Made by a program: the position numbers and the translations under genes. Below are positions 1 through 9,608 of a DNA stretch of 64,000 nucleotides, piece after piece; position 1 is the stretch's first letter; each line of letters opens with the position of its first letter. Under the pieces are notes generated by a model, which ran no database searches, was not told where the DNA came from, and saw nothing but the letters and a program-made list of their open reading frames with translations. This DNA comes from Halopseudomonas laoshanensis (GTDB lineage Bacteria > Pseudomonadota > Gammaproteobacteria > Pseudomonadales > Pseudomonadaceae), in NCBI RefSeq assembly GCF_008365385.1, contig NZ_QOVF01000003.1, positions 496,001-560,000 on the forward strand, written 5' to 3'.

Positions 1-1
1 G

Positions 2-1084
2 ATTCCGGTCGGTCAGGTGGTGGCTTACGCTCTGGACGCTGACGGCAAAAGCGTCAGCATCGAAGTGTTTGTGCATGCGCCTAATGATGCCTATGTGACT
101 AAAAACACCCGCTTCTGGAATTCCAGTGGTATCGACGTCAGGCTGGATGCCAACGGCTTTGCGGTACAAACCGAATCCTTCTCGTCCATTTTGATGGGCG
201 GCATTGCCTTCCGCGCTCCAGACTACAGCCCCAATGATCAACCGGCCGAAGAAAACAGCGGCTTTGAGCTGTTCGATGACCAACAGGCTGCTTTGGCTCC
301 ACCCGACGGCAAAGCTCAGTATCTGAGCCTGCGTTTCGACCAGGCATTGCGCGGACTAAAGGTGGGTGCTCCGGTCGAATTTCTTGGCATCGACATCGGC
401 AGAGTGGTGACGGTCAACCTGGACTTCGACCCGTCAGAACGCAGCTTTCCGTTAGAGGTAGGCATTGTGATTTATCCGCAGCGCCTTGGCCTGGCACACG
501 CAAAAATGCTTAAGGCGCTCAATCATGACCCCAACGATGAAGCCGCCGGTGTTCGGCTTATGGGCAGCTTTATTGATAACGGGCTGCGAGCGCAGGCACG
601 TAGCGGAAACCTGCTGACTGGTCAGCTGTTTATCTCGCTCGATTTCTATCCGAATGCAGAGAAAGTGGTGTTTGATCCGAGCGCACGTCCGGTGACCATC
701 CCCACCATTCCAGGCGACTTCGAACAGGTGCAGGAACAGTTGCAGTCTGTGGTCGAGAAGATCAGCAATCTGCCGCTGGACCGCATTGCGGGGAACCTCG
801 ATAGCAGCCTGGTCGAGTTGCGCCAGGTGCTGGCGCAGATCAACGCCAGCACCTTGCCTGGAGTTACCTCCACCTTGACCGAAGCCAGCAAAGCCCTGGA
901 GTCGGCCAGCTCGACCCTCGCCGAGGACTCTCCGCAACGGGAACAGCTGACGCAAATGCTGGAGGAGCTAGGTCGTACCTCGCGCTCCCTGCGTGAGCTA
1001 TCGGAGTATTTGGGACGTCATCCGGAGTCGCTGATTCGTGGCCGACCGGAGAATGCGGCGCCGCTGCGAGCGCCGTCCAATTGA
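2..1084 (+). CDS. pqiB: PqiB, MCE-domain inter-membrane transport protein (5' truncated)
   Basis: Periplasmic MCE/MlaD protein that forms a lipid-carrying channel between inner and outer membranes. The frame is open through the left edge, so only about 360 C-terminal residues are present; the family is usually near 550 with three MCE domains. The visible part starts inside the second MCE domain (IPVGQVVAY), has a third (GAPVEFLGIDIGRVV) and ends in a long helical, Gln/Ser/Leu-rich tail typical of PqiB. It stops just before pqiC, the normal partner order pqiA-pqiB-pqiC. The GTG at 17 is internal, not the start. Confidence 0.9.
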   Translation: MPVGQVVAYALDADGKSVSIEVFVHAPNDAYVTKNTRFWNSSGIDVRLDANGFAVQTESFSSILMGGIAFRAPDYSPNDQPAEENSGFELFDDQQAALAPPDGKAQYLSLRFDQALRGLKVGAPVEFLGIDIGRVVTVNLDFDPSERSFPLEVGIVIYPQRLGLAHAKMLKALNHDPNDEAAGVRLMGSFIDNGLRAQARSGNLLTGQLFISLDFYPNAEKVVFDPSARPVTIPTIPGDFEQVQEQLQSVVEKISNLPLDRIAGNLDSSLVELRQVLAQINASTLPGVTSTLTEASKALESASSTLAEDSPQREQLTQMLEELGRTSRSLRELSEYLGRHPESLIRGRPENAAPLRAPSN

Positions 1085-1101
1085 ATGAAGGAGCATCGCC
1101 C

Positions 1102-1674
1102 ATGGCTTTTCCACGGAAGATCATGCTCGCCGCCGCGGTGCTGCTGCTGGCTGCTTGCCGCAGTGATCCTATTCAGTTCCACACCCTGTCGCCCACTTCG
1201 ACTTCGGCCCAGTCAGCCAGCGCCGTTCAGAGGGGCAATGTTGAGGTGCAGATCGAAACCATCAGTATACCGCCTCAGGTGGACCGGCAGCAGATTGTCG
1301 TGCGCCAAAGCGACAGCAGTCTGGCCATTCTGGAGGGCCACTGGTGGGGGGCGAGCCTGGTGGATGAAATGCGCAGTGCCCTGGCGCAGCAATTACCCGA
1401 TCAAGGCGCCGCACGCAAGGTTTCGGTACGCCTGGATGTCCAGCGTCTGGATTCGCTCCCCGGGCAGTACGCGCTGATTGACGTCAATTGGCGTCTGCGA
1501 GATCTGGACACTGATGCCAGGCCACTGTTGTATTGCCGCAGCAGGCTGCAGACAGCTGCGGGCGTAAGCATTGACGAGATCGTGATCGCCCATCAACAGA
1601 ATTTGCGGCAACTGGCCGCGGAAATCACACAAGCGGCCAGCAACACAGCCTGGCGCTGTTCATCAAGCTCATAA
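1102..1674 (+). CDS. pqiC: PqiC, outer-membrane lipoprotein partner of PqiB
   Basis: 190-residue lipoprotein that caps the PqiB channel at the outer membrane. The ATG at 1102 has an AAGGAG eight bases upstream and gives a clean lipoprotein signal: Met, basic segment, hydrophobic run, LLAAC with Cys19 as the lipidated residue. An in-frame TTG at 1081 would add seven residues and spoil the signal peptide, so I reject it. The body fits the ABC-type transport auxiliary lipoprotein family (PqiC/YmbA). It is separated from pqiB by 17 bases and is surely co-transcribed. Confidence 0.88.
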   Translation: MAFPRKIMLAAAVLLLAACRSDPIQFHTLSPTSTSAQSASAVQRGNVEVQIETISIPPQVDRQQIVVRQSDSSLAILEGHWWGASLVDEMRSALAQQLPDQGAARKVSVRLDVQRLDSLPGQYALIDVNWRLRDLDTDARPLLYCRSRLQTAAGVSIDEIVIAHQQNLRQLAAEITQAASNTAWRCSSSS

Positions 1675-1764
1675 GAAAAAGTGAGCGTATTTTTGCGCGG
1701 TGCATTTTGAGGTGCTGGGGGAAAGATCAGTTATCTACAACCCTTACTTAACAGGTAATACATC

Positions 1765-2289
1765 ATGATCACGGCACATATTTCGGAAGCGCCAAAATCC
1801 GCTAAGTGGCGCTTCAAGCTAGGCATTGGCTTTCTCTGTTTAATGCCCATCCTGTGGCTGTTGGTGCCGCTCGCGGCGATGGCGGATGCGCCAGGCTCGC
1901 GCATTGCCGCTCTGACTGGAGCGCTGTTCATCATCAACAAGGTGCTTCTGCTGCTGGTGATCGCGGTCATGGGCAAGGCCGGTTTTCAGGAGCTGAAAAA
2001 GCATCTGTTCGGTTACGTCTCCGATCTCGCTCCCAGTAGCGATGTCGAGGTCAGTGCAACCCGCTACCGGATTGGCCTGGTGATGTTTTGTCTGCCTTTG
2101 GTGTCGTCGTTTCTCGAACCCTATATTGACGCCCTGGCACCTGGCCTGCGGCCCAATAGCTGGGCATTGCAGCTGTTAGGTGATGTGCTGTTGATCAGCA
2201 GCTTCTTTGTGCTCGGTGGCAACTTCTGGGAAAAGCTGCGCGCGCTGTTTATCCGTAAGGCACGGGTGATCAACGCCGATGCGGTCTGA
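1765..2289 (+). CDS. Small integral membrane protein, 'transporter suffix' type
   Basis: 174 residues with about four hydrophobic segments (roughly 18-40, 45-70, 100-125 and 135-155). The opening WRFKLGIGFLCLMP resembles the 'transporter suffix domain' family, stand-alone membrane proteins related to a C-terminal extension of some transporters; I recognise this from memory only. The function is unknown. It sits 66 bases before the HlyD/DUF2955 pair on the same strand, so a role next to that exporter is possible but unproven. Confidence 0.6.
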   Translation: MITAHISEAPKSAKWRFKLGIGFLCLMPILWLLVPLAAMADAPGSRIAALTGALFIINKVLLLLVIAVMGKAGFQELKKHLFGYVSDLAPSSDVEVSATRYRIGLVMFCLPLVSSFLEPYIDALAPGLRPNSWALQLLGDVLLISSFFVLGGNFWEKLRALFIRKARVINADAV

Positions 2290-2354
2290 GTCTGCGCCGG
2301 TCAGATCCGAAGCCAACCGCATTACCCATTTTTGTATGCCTAGCAGGTGTATAT

Positions 2355-3485
2355 ATGGCCGACACACTGAATGCGCCCGACCCTACGGAGACTGCGATTG
2401 CCCACGAGCCTCCGCCCAAGAAAGCGGCTCCAGCCAACCCGCTACGAGGCGTTGCCTTGACCGTGGTGATCCTGATTGTGCTGTTATTCGCCGTGTCCAT
2501 CGTCATGGAGCGGCGCACGCCATCGACGTCACAGGCAGTGGTGCAGGCCTACGTGGTCAACATGGCTCCCGAGGTATCGGGTCGAGTCACCGAAATAGCA
2601 GTGCTCGACAACGCGCGGGTAAAGGCCGGCCAATTATTGTTTCGTGTAGACCCTCTGCCCTACAGACTGGCTGTCAGGGAGGCTGAGGCGCGGCTGGAGG
2701 AGGCGGGTCAGGCAATCGGCGCCAACACGGCTTCAGTGGATGCTGCCCAGGCGATGCTGGTGTCTGCCCGTGCCCAGCGCGATAACGTACGCGAGCAAGC
2801 CAAACGCGTGGCACAGATGGTCGAGCGTGGTGTATTTGCTACAGCGCGCCAGGATGATGCCGACGCCTCCTTGGGTTCCGCCGAGGCCGCAGTCAGCAAA
2901 GCCCAGGCTGACTTGCAGCGCGCGCGACAACAGTTAGGGGCGGAAGGCAGCGACAACCCGCAACTTAAGCAGGCCCTGGCTGCATTGGAAAAAGCCCGGC
3001 TCGAGCTGGGGCGCACCGACATCGTCGCGCCGTCAGATGGGGTGGTGACCAACCTGCAACTTGCGGTGGGTCAGGTGGTCAGCGTGGGTCAGCCGTCTCT
3101 GACATTTATCGACACCGACATTGTCTGGGTATCAGCCGCCTTCAAGGAAAACAGCCTGGAGCACGTGCAGGCCGATGATCCTGCAGAGCTGGTGTTTGAT
3201 GTGTTACCCGGCCGTGTTTTCAAGGGGCGCGTTGAAAGCGTCGGTTGGGGCGTGTCGCAGGAAGGCAGTAGCCACACCGCGCTGCCGTCGGTGCGTAACC
3301 AAAGCGGCTGGGTGCGCGACCCGCAACGTTTTCCGGTGCGCTTGATAGTTGAAGAACCTCATCCCGTTGGCCCGCGCTACGGATCGCAGGTGACTGTGGT
3401 GATTTATACTGATGACAACCCTCTGACCAATTGGCTGGGCGCGTTCACCGCGCGCCTCGGGGCCTGGCTCAACTATGTCAACTGA
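2355..3485 (+). CDS. HlyD/EmrA-family periplasmic adaptor (membrane fusion protein)
   Basis: 376 residues. An N-terminal proline-rich cytoplasmic stretch is followed by one membrane anchor (about 33-55). A biotinyl-lipoyl half motif (APEVSGRVTEIAVLDNARVKAG) precedes a long alpha-helical hairpin rich in Ala/Glu/Arg (about 100-220). The second lipoyl half (IVAPSDGVVTNLQLAVGQVV) and a beta-barrel domain follow. This is the layout of adaptors such as EmrA and AaeA that link an inner-membrane pump to an outer-membrane channel. Its last 11 bases overlap the next gene, a DUF2955 membrane protein that is probably its pump. Confidence 0.88.
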   Translation: MADTLNAPDPTETAIAHEPPPKKAAPANPLRGVALTVVILIVLLFAVSIVMERRTPSTSQAVVQAYVVNMAPEVSGRVTEIAVLDNARVKAGQLLFRVDPLPYRLAVREAEARLEEAGQAIGANTASVDAAQAMLVSARAQRDNVREQAKRVAQMVERGVFATARQDDADASLGSAEAAVSKAQADLQRARQQLGAEGSDNPQLKQALAALEKARLELGRTDIVAPSDGVVTNLQLAVGQVVSVGQPSLTFIDTDIVWVSAAFKENSLEHVQADDPAELVFDVLPGRVFKGRVESVGWGVSQEGSSHTALPSVRNQSGWVRDPQRFPVRLIVEEPHPVGPRYGSQVTVVIYTDDNPLTNWLGAFTARLGAWLNYVN

Positions 3486-4527
3486 CCGCCAACCGCAGCT
3501 GGAACTCAGGCGGGCCAGGCGCCAGGGCTTGCGCGTCGCCCTGGCGGTGACCGGGGGATTTTGCCTGGGGCTGGTTCTAGGCGGGCCGTTACCCTTACTC
3601 GCCCCCTTGTTTGCGACACAATTCCTGCTGGCCAGCCGCCGCCCCTTAACCCTGCGTCAAGGGTTGATGACAGTGGTGATTGTTCTGCTTGCCGGCGCGC
3701 TATTGGTGTTGTTGACCGGCGTGCTACGAGAGCGACCATGGATCCTGTTACCGCTGCTTTGGCTGTTTTACTTCGCCTGCTTTATCGCCCAGGGCCGGCA
3801 ACTGGGCGGTGCCGGGCCGGCCCTGATGCTGGTGATCGCCATTGCTGTGCCGTTGCTGGATATCCTGCATCCTGACCTGGGTGAGTCAATCGTGCTGTTA
3901 CTGGCCAAAGCCATCAGCCTGGGCATATTGCTGGCGTGGGTAGCCCATGCATTGTTGCCAGACCCGGGCGGTGAACAGGCCAATGCGCCGATCGCAGCTC
4001 CCCATACGGCTACTGTGGTAATCCGCCAGGCGATGGCCAGCGCGGGGATTCTGTTGGCCATCGTTACCCTCTGTTTGAGCGACTCACGGTTGGCCACGGC
4101 GCTGGTCGTTCCGATCACTGTTTCCTCGTTGCTCGGTCAGCTTGAGCTGGATATGGGCCCGCGCGCCGCGCTGGGTCTGGTGCTGGTCAACTTGCTCGGC
4201 GGGGTGGCGGCGTCTCTGGCTTATATCCTGTTCGAGCTGCGTCCTGCCCTGTGGCTGGTCGCGCTCGTCGTGCTGTTGGTCAGCCTGCTGTTCGCCGGCA
4301 ATGCGGCTCTGGGCGGTATCAAAGGGAAGGTGTTTGGCGGCGGGCTTATTGTTTTTCTGGTGCTGTTCGGGCTGGGTGTGTCGCCATTGCCGACCAGTAC
4401 TCCGGAGCTGTTCTCCACGCGCATCGCTTATGTGCTGTTCGCGATTGTTTACACCATCGTTTTGGCTGCTGTGCTCTGGCCGCGGCCGCGGGTGGTTGAG
4501 CAGGCCATCGTAGCGGGTAAAGGGTGA
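3475..4527 (+). CDS. DUF2955 (FUSC-like) inner-membrane transporter
   Basis: 350 residues, almost wholly hydrophobic, with about ten predicted membrane spans in two halves separated by a polar loop near residue 160-175 (DPGGEQANAP). It matches the DUF2955 family, distant relatives of the aromatic-acid exporter FUSC/AaeB group, normally encoded beside an HlyD adaptor as here. The ATG lies inside the end of the adaptor gene, so translation is coupled. The substrate is not deducible. No outer-membrane factor gene is adjacent, so the pair may use a shared TolC. Confidence 0.8.
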   Translation: MSTDRQPQLELRRARRQGLRVALAVTGGFCLGLVLGGPLPLLAPLFATQFLLASRRPLTLRQGLMTVVIVLLAGALLVLLTGVLRERPWILLPLLWLFYFACFIAQGRQLGGAGPALMLVIAIAVPLLDILHPDLGESIVLLLAKAISLGILLAWVAHALLPDPGGEQANAPIAAPHTATVVIRQAMASAGILLAIVTLCLSDSRLATALVVPITVSSLLGQLELDMGPRAALGLVLVNLLGGVAASLAYILFELRPALWLVALVVLLVSLLFAGNAALGGIKGKVFGGGLIVFLVLFGLGVSPLPTSTPELFSTRIAYVLFAIVYTIVLAAVLWPRPRVVEQAIVAGKG

Positions 4528-4748
4528 GTTCTGGATAGACGAAACGGACCAGCTACACTTGTTTTCACGAGCCCGCAGCGGCGTGCCAGAAGGTACGCCG
4601 GTGCGGTATGTGAAGTTGAGCGGCACATGCCGGCTACGACTGAACGCCACTCTGTTGGTAGTAATTCGCTGTTTCAACAGCAAGCGACGCTCCAGGTAAC
4701 CGTCTTCCGCGATTGCAGTTAAAGCTGTAATACATTGGAGATACCTGC

Positions 4749-5426
4749 ATGAATATTTCAAGGACGTTTCTGATTGGCGTTGGGTTGAGCAGCATGTTGC
4801 TTGGTGGTTGTGCTTCGCAAGTGACCAAAGAGGAACAATACTCCGGCTTCTTGCCAAGCTATGAAGGTTTGCGCGAAACCACTTCGGCAAATGGCCAACC
4901 GGTCATGCGCTGGGTAGCCGACGGTTTCAGCCCGAACAACTACGACACAGTGGCCTTTGATCAACTCGAGCTCTACCCGGCTCCAAGGCCAGATGACCGG
5001 GTTAACCTGCAGACCCTGCAGGAGCTCCAGGCACTCACCAGCTCGAGCGTAAAAGGCGTATTGGCGCAGAAGTACAACGTGGTGCCCAGCGCAAATACCG
5101 CTCCTGCGGCATCCCGGACCCTGGTTCTGAATGCCGCGATAACTGGTGTATCGGCCACCAATGAAGGTATGCAGTGGTATGAGGCACTACCGGTAACGGC
5201 TGTCGCCGGCGCGGTTTCCCGGGCAGCCGGCTATCGCGACCAGAATACTGAGCTGTTTCTGGAGGCCAATCTGGTCGACGCATCCACTGGCCAGGCGGTG
5301 GTGAAAACCGTACGCAAAGTGCGGGGCGAAAACCTGGAGGACAGCACCCAGGCCATTACCACCAATGACTTCAAGTTGGCGATAAGAGGGTTGGCTGCTG
5401 ACTTGAACGCCTTCATCAACAACTAG
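4749..5426 (+). CDS. DUF3313 family lipoprotein
   Basis: 225 residues with a lipoprotein signal ending LLGGC (Cys21), then a conserved YSGFLPSYEGL-like motif that marks the DUF3313 family. It is predicted to be lipidated and periplasmic or outer-membrane facing. The function is unknown. The 222-base gap before it and the fresh Shine-Dalgarno (TTGGAGAT) suggest its own transcript rather than membership of the exporter operon. Confidence 0.75.
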   Translation: MNISRTFLIGVGLSSMLLGGCASQVTKEEQYSGFLPSYEGLRETTSANGQPVMRWVADGFSPNNYDTVAFDQLELYPAPRPDDRVNLQTLQELQALTSSSVKGVLAQKYNVVPSANTAPAASRTLVLNAAITGVSATNEGMQWYEALPVTAVAGAVSRAAGYRDQNTELFLEANLVDASTGQAVVKTVRKVRGENLEDSTQAITTNDFKLAIRGLAADLNAFINN

Positions 5427-5549
5427 CCTGAGGCCAGATCACGTTAAGTCACTTTACAGGGTTCGGGGAGGCTGGAGGGTTGACGCCACCAGCGCAGTAC
5501 CCTGAACTATCTCCGTCGTTCTTTTCCTGCAGTTGCGCAAAGGTAGAGC

Positions 5550-5894
5550 ATGAGAAAACTATGGCACAAATACATTGATCTGTTGGAGCAGGACCTTTGC
5601 GCCAAGGTGTTCGATAACGTAAAAAATTTGTTGGTGTGTGCGCTGTTGTTTGCCGCGGGTACCAGCGCCCTGCATTCGGAAAAGACGATTTTTGTTGGCC
5701 TGTTGGGTACGCAGGTTGCCGGCGCGGGGTTAATTCTGATTTCCGCGCTTCTGATGTTTCTTAATGTCACCGACGGCTTGCGCCGCGTCGCCAGCATGCG
5801 TTACCACAAGCTGTTGCTGCTAGCGGTATGGGCTTTTTATCTGATCGTGGCAGTAAGAATGGTGCAGTTGGTCTGGGGATTTCGGGCAGACTGA
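5550..5894 (+). CDS. Small membrane protein of unknown function
   Basis: 114 residues. A charged N-terminal helix (MRKLWHKYIDLLEQDLCAKV) is followed by about three hydrophobic segments (28-45, 50-72, 85-108). I do not recognise the family. Support for coding comes from an open frame with normal codon use, a Shine-Dalgarno-like GGTAGAG ahead of the ATG, and a close fit between two neighbouring genes on the same strand. Confidence 0.6.
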   Translation: MRKLWHKYIDLLEQDLCAKVFDNVKNLLVCALLFAAGTSALHSEKTIFVGLLGTQVAGAGLILISALLMFLNVTDGLRRVASMRYHKLLLLAVWAFYLIVAVRMVQLVWGFRAD

Positions 5895-6063
5895 TTGGCG
5901 GTTCAGTGCGCAGCCAGGACCAAGTGTGCCTCGGAAATCTTCTCGACCGTCTGTCTTTCTCATCACAAACGCTCTAAAGCTTGGGCAGCATGCGCCGATA
6001 ATCCTCGCGTGCCGGCGGTGCCTGCAAAACTCCCTAGACCTCCACGATTAACCCGGGAAACAT

Positions 6064-7686
6064 ATGCTCAGAAAATCTATCCGCGCACAGACATTAGCGC
6101 TGATTGCCGGCAGTTTGCTGCTGCTTACGGCCATCGCTTTATTAAGCCAAAGTATTTTGTCCTCGAGCGTAGGTTCATATGGCAAGCTCGTTGCGGGCCC
6201 GGTCCAGGCATCACTGCTGATCGAGCGAGCTAATAGCCAGTTCAAGACTCAGGTTCAGGAATGGAAGAATGTCTTGTTGCGGGGCAAGGACCCAGCGGCG
6301 CTGGACAAGTATTGGACGGCTTTCCAGCAACAGGAGCGGGAGGTTCAATCGACGCTTAGTAAGCTGAGCACATTGGAAGGTCTCCCGGAAGGAGCTCGTG
6401 GCAGCGTAGAGGCGCTAAGCGAAGAGCATCTTAGGCTGGGTAAGGCATACCGCAGTGGTTATCAGGCTTTCGTGGCCTCGGGTCAGGATCCGCAAGCCGG
6501 TGACTTGGCGGTAAAAGGCATTGACCGAGCAGCCTCGGAGCAGATGAACTCGCTGGTCAGCGGGTTGCGAGAGCAAGCCGAGAAGGACTCAGCGGATATC
6601 GCCAGGAGCGCTGCACGCGCAGTGCTGATCGGCACCCTGATGCTTGTTTTTACCGGTATTGCCTTGACCTTCCTGAGTATCTGGCGCATTGACCGCAGTA
6701 TGGTTGCCCCGGTGCGAACTCTAATCGACCAGGTCACGGCTTTAAGTGAAGGTCGGCTGGGAGCCAAGTCCAGCATCAAGCGTGAAGACGAACTGGGTAG
6801 ATTGGCGGATGCAGCGAATACACTAGATGATTTTCTTGTGGCTACATTTGCCCAGTTGGAGATCAGTACGCGTGAGCTCGACCAAGCCAGCGGCGAACTC
6901 AACAGCGTAGCAACCATTATTTCGGGCGGGACTCGCGAGCAGTTCACTCGTACTGACCAGGTTGCCACCGCGATGGAAGAGATGTCCGCTACTACCGCCG
7001 AGGTTGCCGCCCATGCGGCTACTGCCGCTGAGTCAGCCGATGCGGCAGATATGGCCGCGCGTAAAGGTGAGGTCGTTATGCAGACGACCATCCGTAGCAT
7101 TACCGATATGCGCGGTGAGATCACGCATACCGCTGAGGTGATCAATCGTTTGGCTAATGACAGCGGCCGGATCGGTAAAGTGCTGGACGTGATCCGCGGT
7201 GTAGCAGAGCAAACCAACTTGCTTGCTTTGAATGCCGCCATCGAGGCAGCGCGTGCCGGCGAAGCCGGGCGCGGTTTTGCTGTGGTGGCTGACGAGGTAC
7301 GCACGCTTGCTCAACGTACGGCTGCTTCCACCGCCGAGATCAACGAGATTATTGATACAGTACAACGCGGCGCGATTGAAGCGGCCAAAGCCATCGAAGC
7401 GGGCCAGGAACGCAGTGATCAAGGTGTACGCATGGTCACCGAAGCCGGGGAAATGCTGCATGACGTCACCCGAGCCATTGAGGCCATTCGGGACATGAAC
7501 CGCCAGATCGCCACCGCCGCAGAGGAGCAAAATGCCGTCGTGAATGATATATCGCGCAATCTGACCGAGATCACCGCGATTGGCGTGACCAACCAGGAGA
7601 ACGTTGGACGGACTACCCGGGCGAGCGAGCTCCTGCACACGCTATCGGCTGATCTTGGGGATATCACGAAGCGGATCAAGCATTGA
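6064..7686 (+). CDS. Methyl-accepting chemotaxis protein
   Basis: 540-residue chemoreceptor. Membrane span about 9-30, a helical periplasmic sensor of about 160 residues, second span about 188-210, HAMP linker to about 265, then the cytoplasmic signalling helices. The hairpin tip that binds CheA/CheW is intact (GVAEQTNLLALNAAIEAARA, then GEAGRGFAVVADEVR). The sensor is predicted all-helical, four-helix-bundle style, so the ligand cannot be named. The gene stands alone with no che genes beside it. The C-terminus lacks a CheR/CheB-docking NWETF pentapeptide. Confidence 0.92.
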   Translation: MLRKSIRAQTLALIAGSLLLLTAIALLSQSILSSSVGSYGKLVAGPVQASLLIERANSQFKTQVQEWKNVLLRGKDPAALDKYWTAFQQQEREVQSTLSKLSTLEGLPEGARGSVEALSEEHLRLGKAYRSGYQAFVASGQDPQAGDLAVKGIDRAASEQMNSLVSGLREQAEKDSADIARSAARAVLIGTLMLVFTGIALTFLSIWRIDRSMVAPVRTLIDQVTALSEGRLGAKSSIKREDELGRLADAANTLDDFLVATFAQLEISTRELDQASGELNSVATIISGGTREQFTRTDQVATAMEEMSATTAEVAAHAATAAESADAADMAARKGEVVMQTTIRSITDMRGEITHTAEVINRLANDSGRIGKVLDVIRGVAEQTNLLALNAAIEAARAGEAGRGFAVVADEVRTLAQRTAASTAEINEIIDTVQRGAIEAAKAIEAGQERSDQGVRMVTEAGEMLHDVTRAIEAIRDMNRQIATAAEEQNAVVNDISRNLTEITAIGVTNQENVGRTTRASELLHTLSADLGDITKRIKH

Positions 7687-7720
7687 GACTTTGAGCACCA
7701 GTACCAGTCTGGGAGTAAGT

Positions 7721-8695
7721 ATGTACACCGTTGAAGACATCACCCATGAAACCTGGACCGTCACCGGCCTGCGCACCCGTGCTGCCAGCCTGGGCCAAGG
7801 ACCGGTGGCGCTGTTTATTCATGGCTGGCCTGAATGCTGGTTTACCTGGCGGCAACAGATGGTCGCTTTGGCCAACGCCGGTTACCGTGCCATCGCGCCG
7901 GATATGCCGGGGTTTGGCCAGACGGAGGCTCTGCCGAATATCGCCGACTACAACGTGGTACGTATTTGCGACTTCATGCGCGAATTACTCATTGAGGCCA
8001 GCGGCGGAGCAGCAGTATTGCTGATTGGCCATGACTGGGGCGCGATCAATTGCTGGCAATTTACCCTGCGTCACCCTGACCTGGTTTCCCGGCTGGTGAA
8101 CATGAGCGTCCCGCTACACCCGATAGCGGACCAGCCTCCCACTGCGCTGTTGCGCGAGCACTTCAAGGATAACTTTTTCTACCAGCTGTACTTTCAACAG
8201 CCGGGTGTGGCGGAAGCCGAGTTTGATGCCGATCCAGAGGGTATTCTCCGCGCCCTCTATTGCTCACCGGATACACCGCGAGATCCACCCGTGCTTGGCC
8301 GCTCAATAGATGAGGGTGGCGGGTGGATAGGTCGGTTGGGCAAGCCGCAGGAGCAGCCGAGCTGGCTGGCCGATGAGGCGCTGGCGTATTACGTTGCCGC
8401 CTACCGGCACAGCGGTTTTGCGGGCGGCATCAACTATTACCGTAACCTCGATGAAAACTGGCGCTTGATGCAGCCATACCGCGACACGCAGATCACTTGC
8501 CCAGTGCTGTTTCTGGTCGGCAGCGCCGACAGTGTTATCCGTGGTGCCAGCAAAGAGCAGCTGCAAAACAGGATGAGTCGGCGCATCCCTGACCTGCAGA
8601 TTCTGATGTTGCCTGGTAAAGGCCATTGGATTCAGAGCGAAGCTTGCGCGCAGGTGAATGCGGCGTTGCTGGAGTTTGCGGTCGCAGCACCCTGA
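7721..8695 (+). CDS. Alpha/beta hydrolase, epoxide-hydrolase-like
   Basis: 324 residues. HGWPE at 34-38 supplies the oxyanion hole, GHDWG gives the nucleophile Asp105, and GKGHW near the C-terminus carries the catalytic His. An aspartate nucleophile marks the epoxide hydrolase / haloalkane dehalogenase branch; HGWPE and the cap length favour epoxide hydrolase. The ATG at 7721 follows GGGAGT; an in-frame upstream extension to 7604 runs back into the chemoreceptor and adds unrelated sequence. The substrate is unknown. It is convergent with the AraC gene, eight bases away. Confidence 0.82.
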   Translation: MYTVEDITHETWTVTGLRTRAASLGQGPVALFIHGWPECWFTWRQQMVALANAGYRAIAPDMPGFGQTEALPNIADYNVVRICDFMRELLIEASGGAAVLLIGHDWGAINCWQFTLRHPDLVSRLVNMSVPLHPIADQPPTALLREHFKDNFFYQLYFQQPGVAEAEFDADPEGILRALYCSPDTPRDPPVLGRSIDEGGGWIGRLGKPQEQPSWLADEALAYYVAAYRHSGFAGGINYYRNLDENWRLMQPYRDTQITCPVLFLVGSADSVIRGASKEQLQNRMSRRIPDLQILMLPGKGHWIQSEACAQVNAALLEFAVAAP

Positions 8696-8702
8696 CGCGA
8701 CT

Positions 8703-9503
8703 TCAGGTTCTGCGTAGTTCTGCCGGGCTTGTTCCCAGCCGTTGCCTAAAGGCGCTCGTCATGTGCGCCTGAGAGCTGAAACCGCAACTGTTGGCGATCT
8801 CCGACAGCCTGGCGGTTGAGTCGAGCAGCATTGCGCGGGCTCTGGCCAGGCGCCGATCGACCAGGTAACTATGCGGGCTTTTGCCCGTGGCCTGCTTGAA
8901 TGCGCGCATAAAATAACCTTCGGATAGCCCCAGCAAATCCGCCATCGCCTTTACCGTCAGGGTGCTTTCCAGGCCAGCGTCAATGAACTCATCCAGCAGA
9001 CGCATCCGCCTGTTGGTTATGGAGCCTTGGAGCGGTGCAGCCGGGATTTCGCTGCGGTTTGCCCGTTCAGCCAGTGCGTGAGCCCATGCCTCCCAGTCGT
9101 CGTCAACGCGGGCCTGCAGTAGCGCGCCGCGCATTGTTTGCGCCAAGTTAATCGCCTGCCGATCAATCCGATTGTTGAACGCACGGTCGCCCACCAGCGG
9201 CGTACCGTCTATGCGCATTAGCCGCAGGTATTCACCGCCTTCAGGTGATTCTGACAACACATCACAGCCGGCAGGAACGAACGCCAGACTGTTGGGCCGC
9301 GCCGCGAAAGGCTGCACACGGTCGCTACCGATGGCGTGTAACCCACGCTGGCTGTCAAAGGCAAATCCGATAGCAGACTGGGCCGCTACATAGTGGGTCG
9401 AGTAGGCTGCAGCGGGCAGCAATTCAACTGCCCAGGGCCCGGCCTCGATACGACGTACCGATTCAGTTGGGCGTTGTGGCTTTAGACGGTTGTGATGACT
9501 CAT
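8703..9503 (-). CDS. AraC-family transcriptional regulator
   Basis: 266 residues. The N-terminal half looks like a cupin-type ligand domain. The C-terminal 100 residues hold two helix-turn-helix units, including GLSEGYFMRAFKQATGKSPH and the signature region ANSCGFSSQAHMTSAFRQRLG. I chose the ATG at 9503; a TTG at 9533 would add ten residues. Divergent from the dehydratase gene with about 105 bases between starts, so that gene is its most likely target. The effector is unknown. Confidence 0.85.
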   Translation of the reverse strand: MSHHNRLKPQRPTESVRRIEAGPWAVELLPAAAYSTHYVAAQSAIGFAFDSQRGLHAIGSDRVQPFAARPNSLAFVPAGCDVLSESPEGGEYLRLMRIDGTPLVGDRAFNNRIDRQAINLAQTMRGALLQARVDDDWEAWAHALAERANRSEIPAAPLQGSITNRRMRLLDEFIDAGLESTLTVKAMADLLGLSEGYFMRAFKQATGKSPHSYLVDRRLARARAMLLDSTARLSEIANSCGFSSQAHMTSAFRQRLGTSPAELRRT

Positions 9504-9608
9504 GCAGATGATAGTAGTAGAGAGCGACGACAAAAGTCAGGTCGGTTTTCTGAAAGCCAGCATTGCGCACCCCTGCCTAGACTGGACAGAACCTCAGGGA
9601 GGGTTCTC

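Noticed and set aside
4084..4890. 268-codon open frame on the minus strand over the DUF2955 gene and the gap before the DUF3313 lipoprotein gene
   Set aside because: Most of it is antisense to membrane-span codons; no ribosome site or domain seen. The part in the gap does not look coding either.
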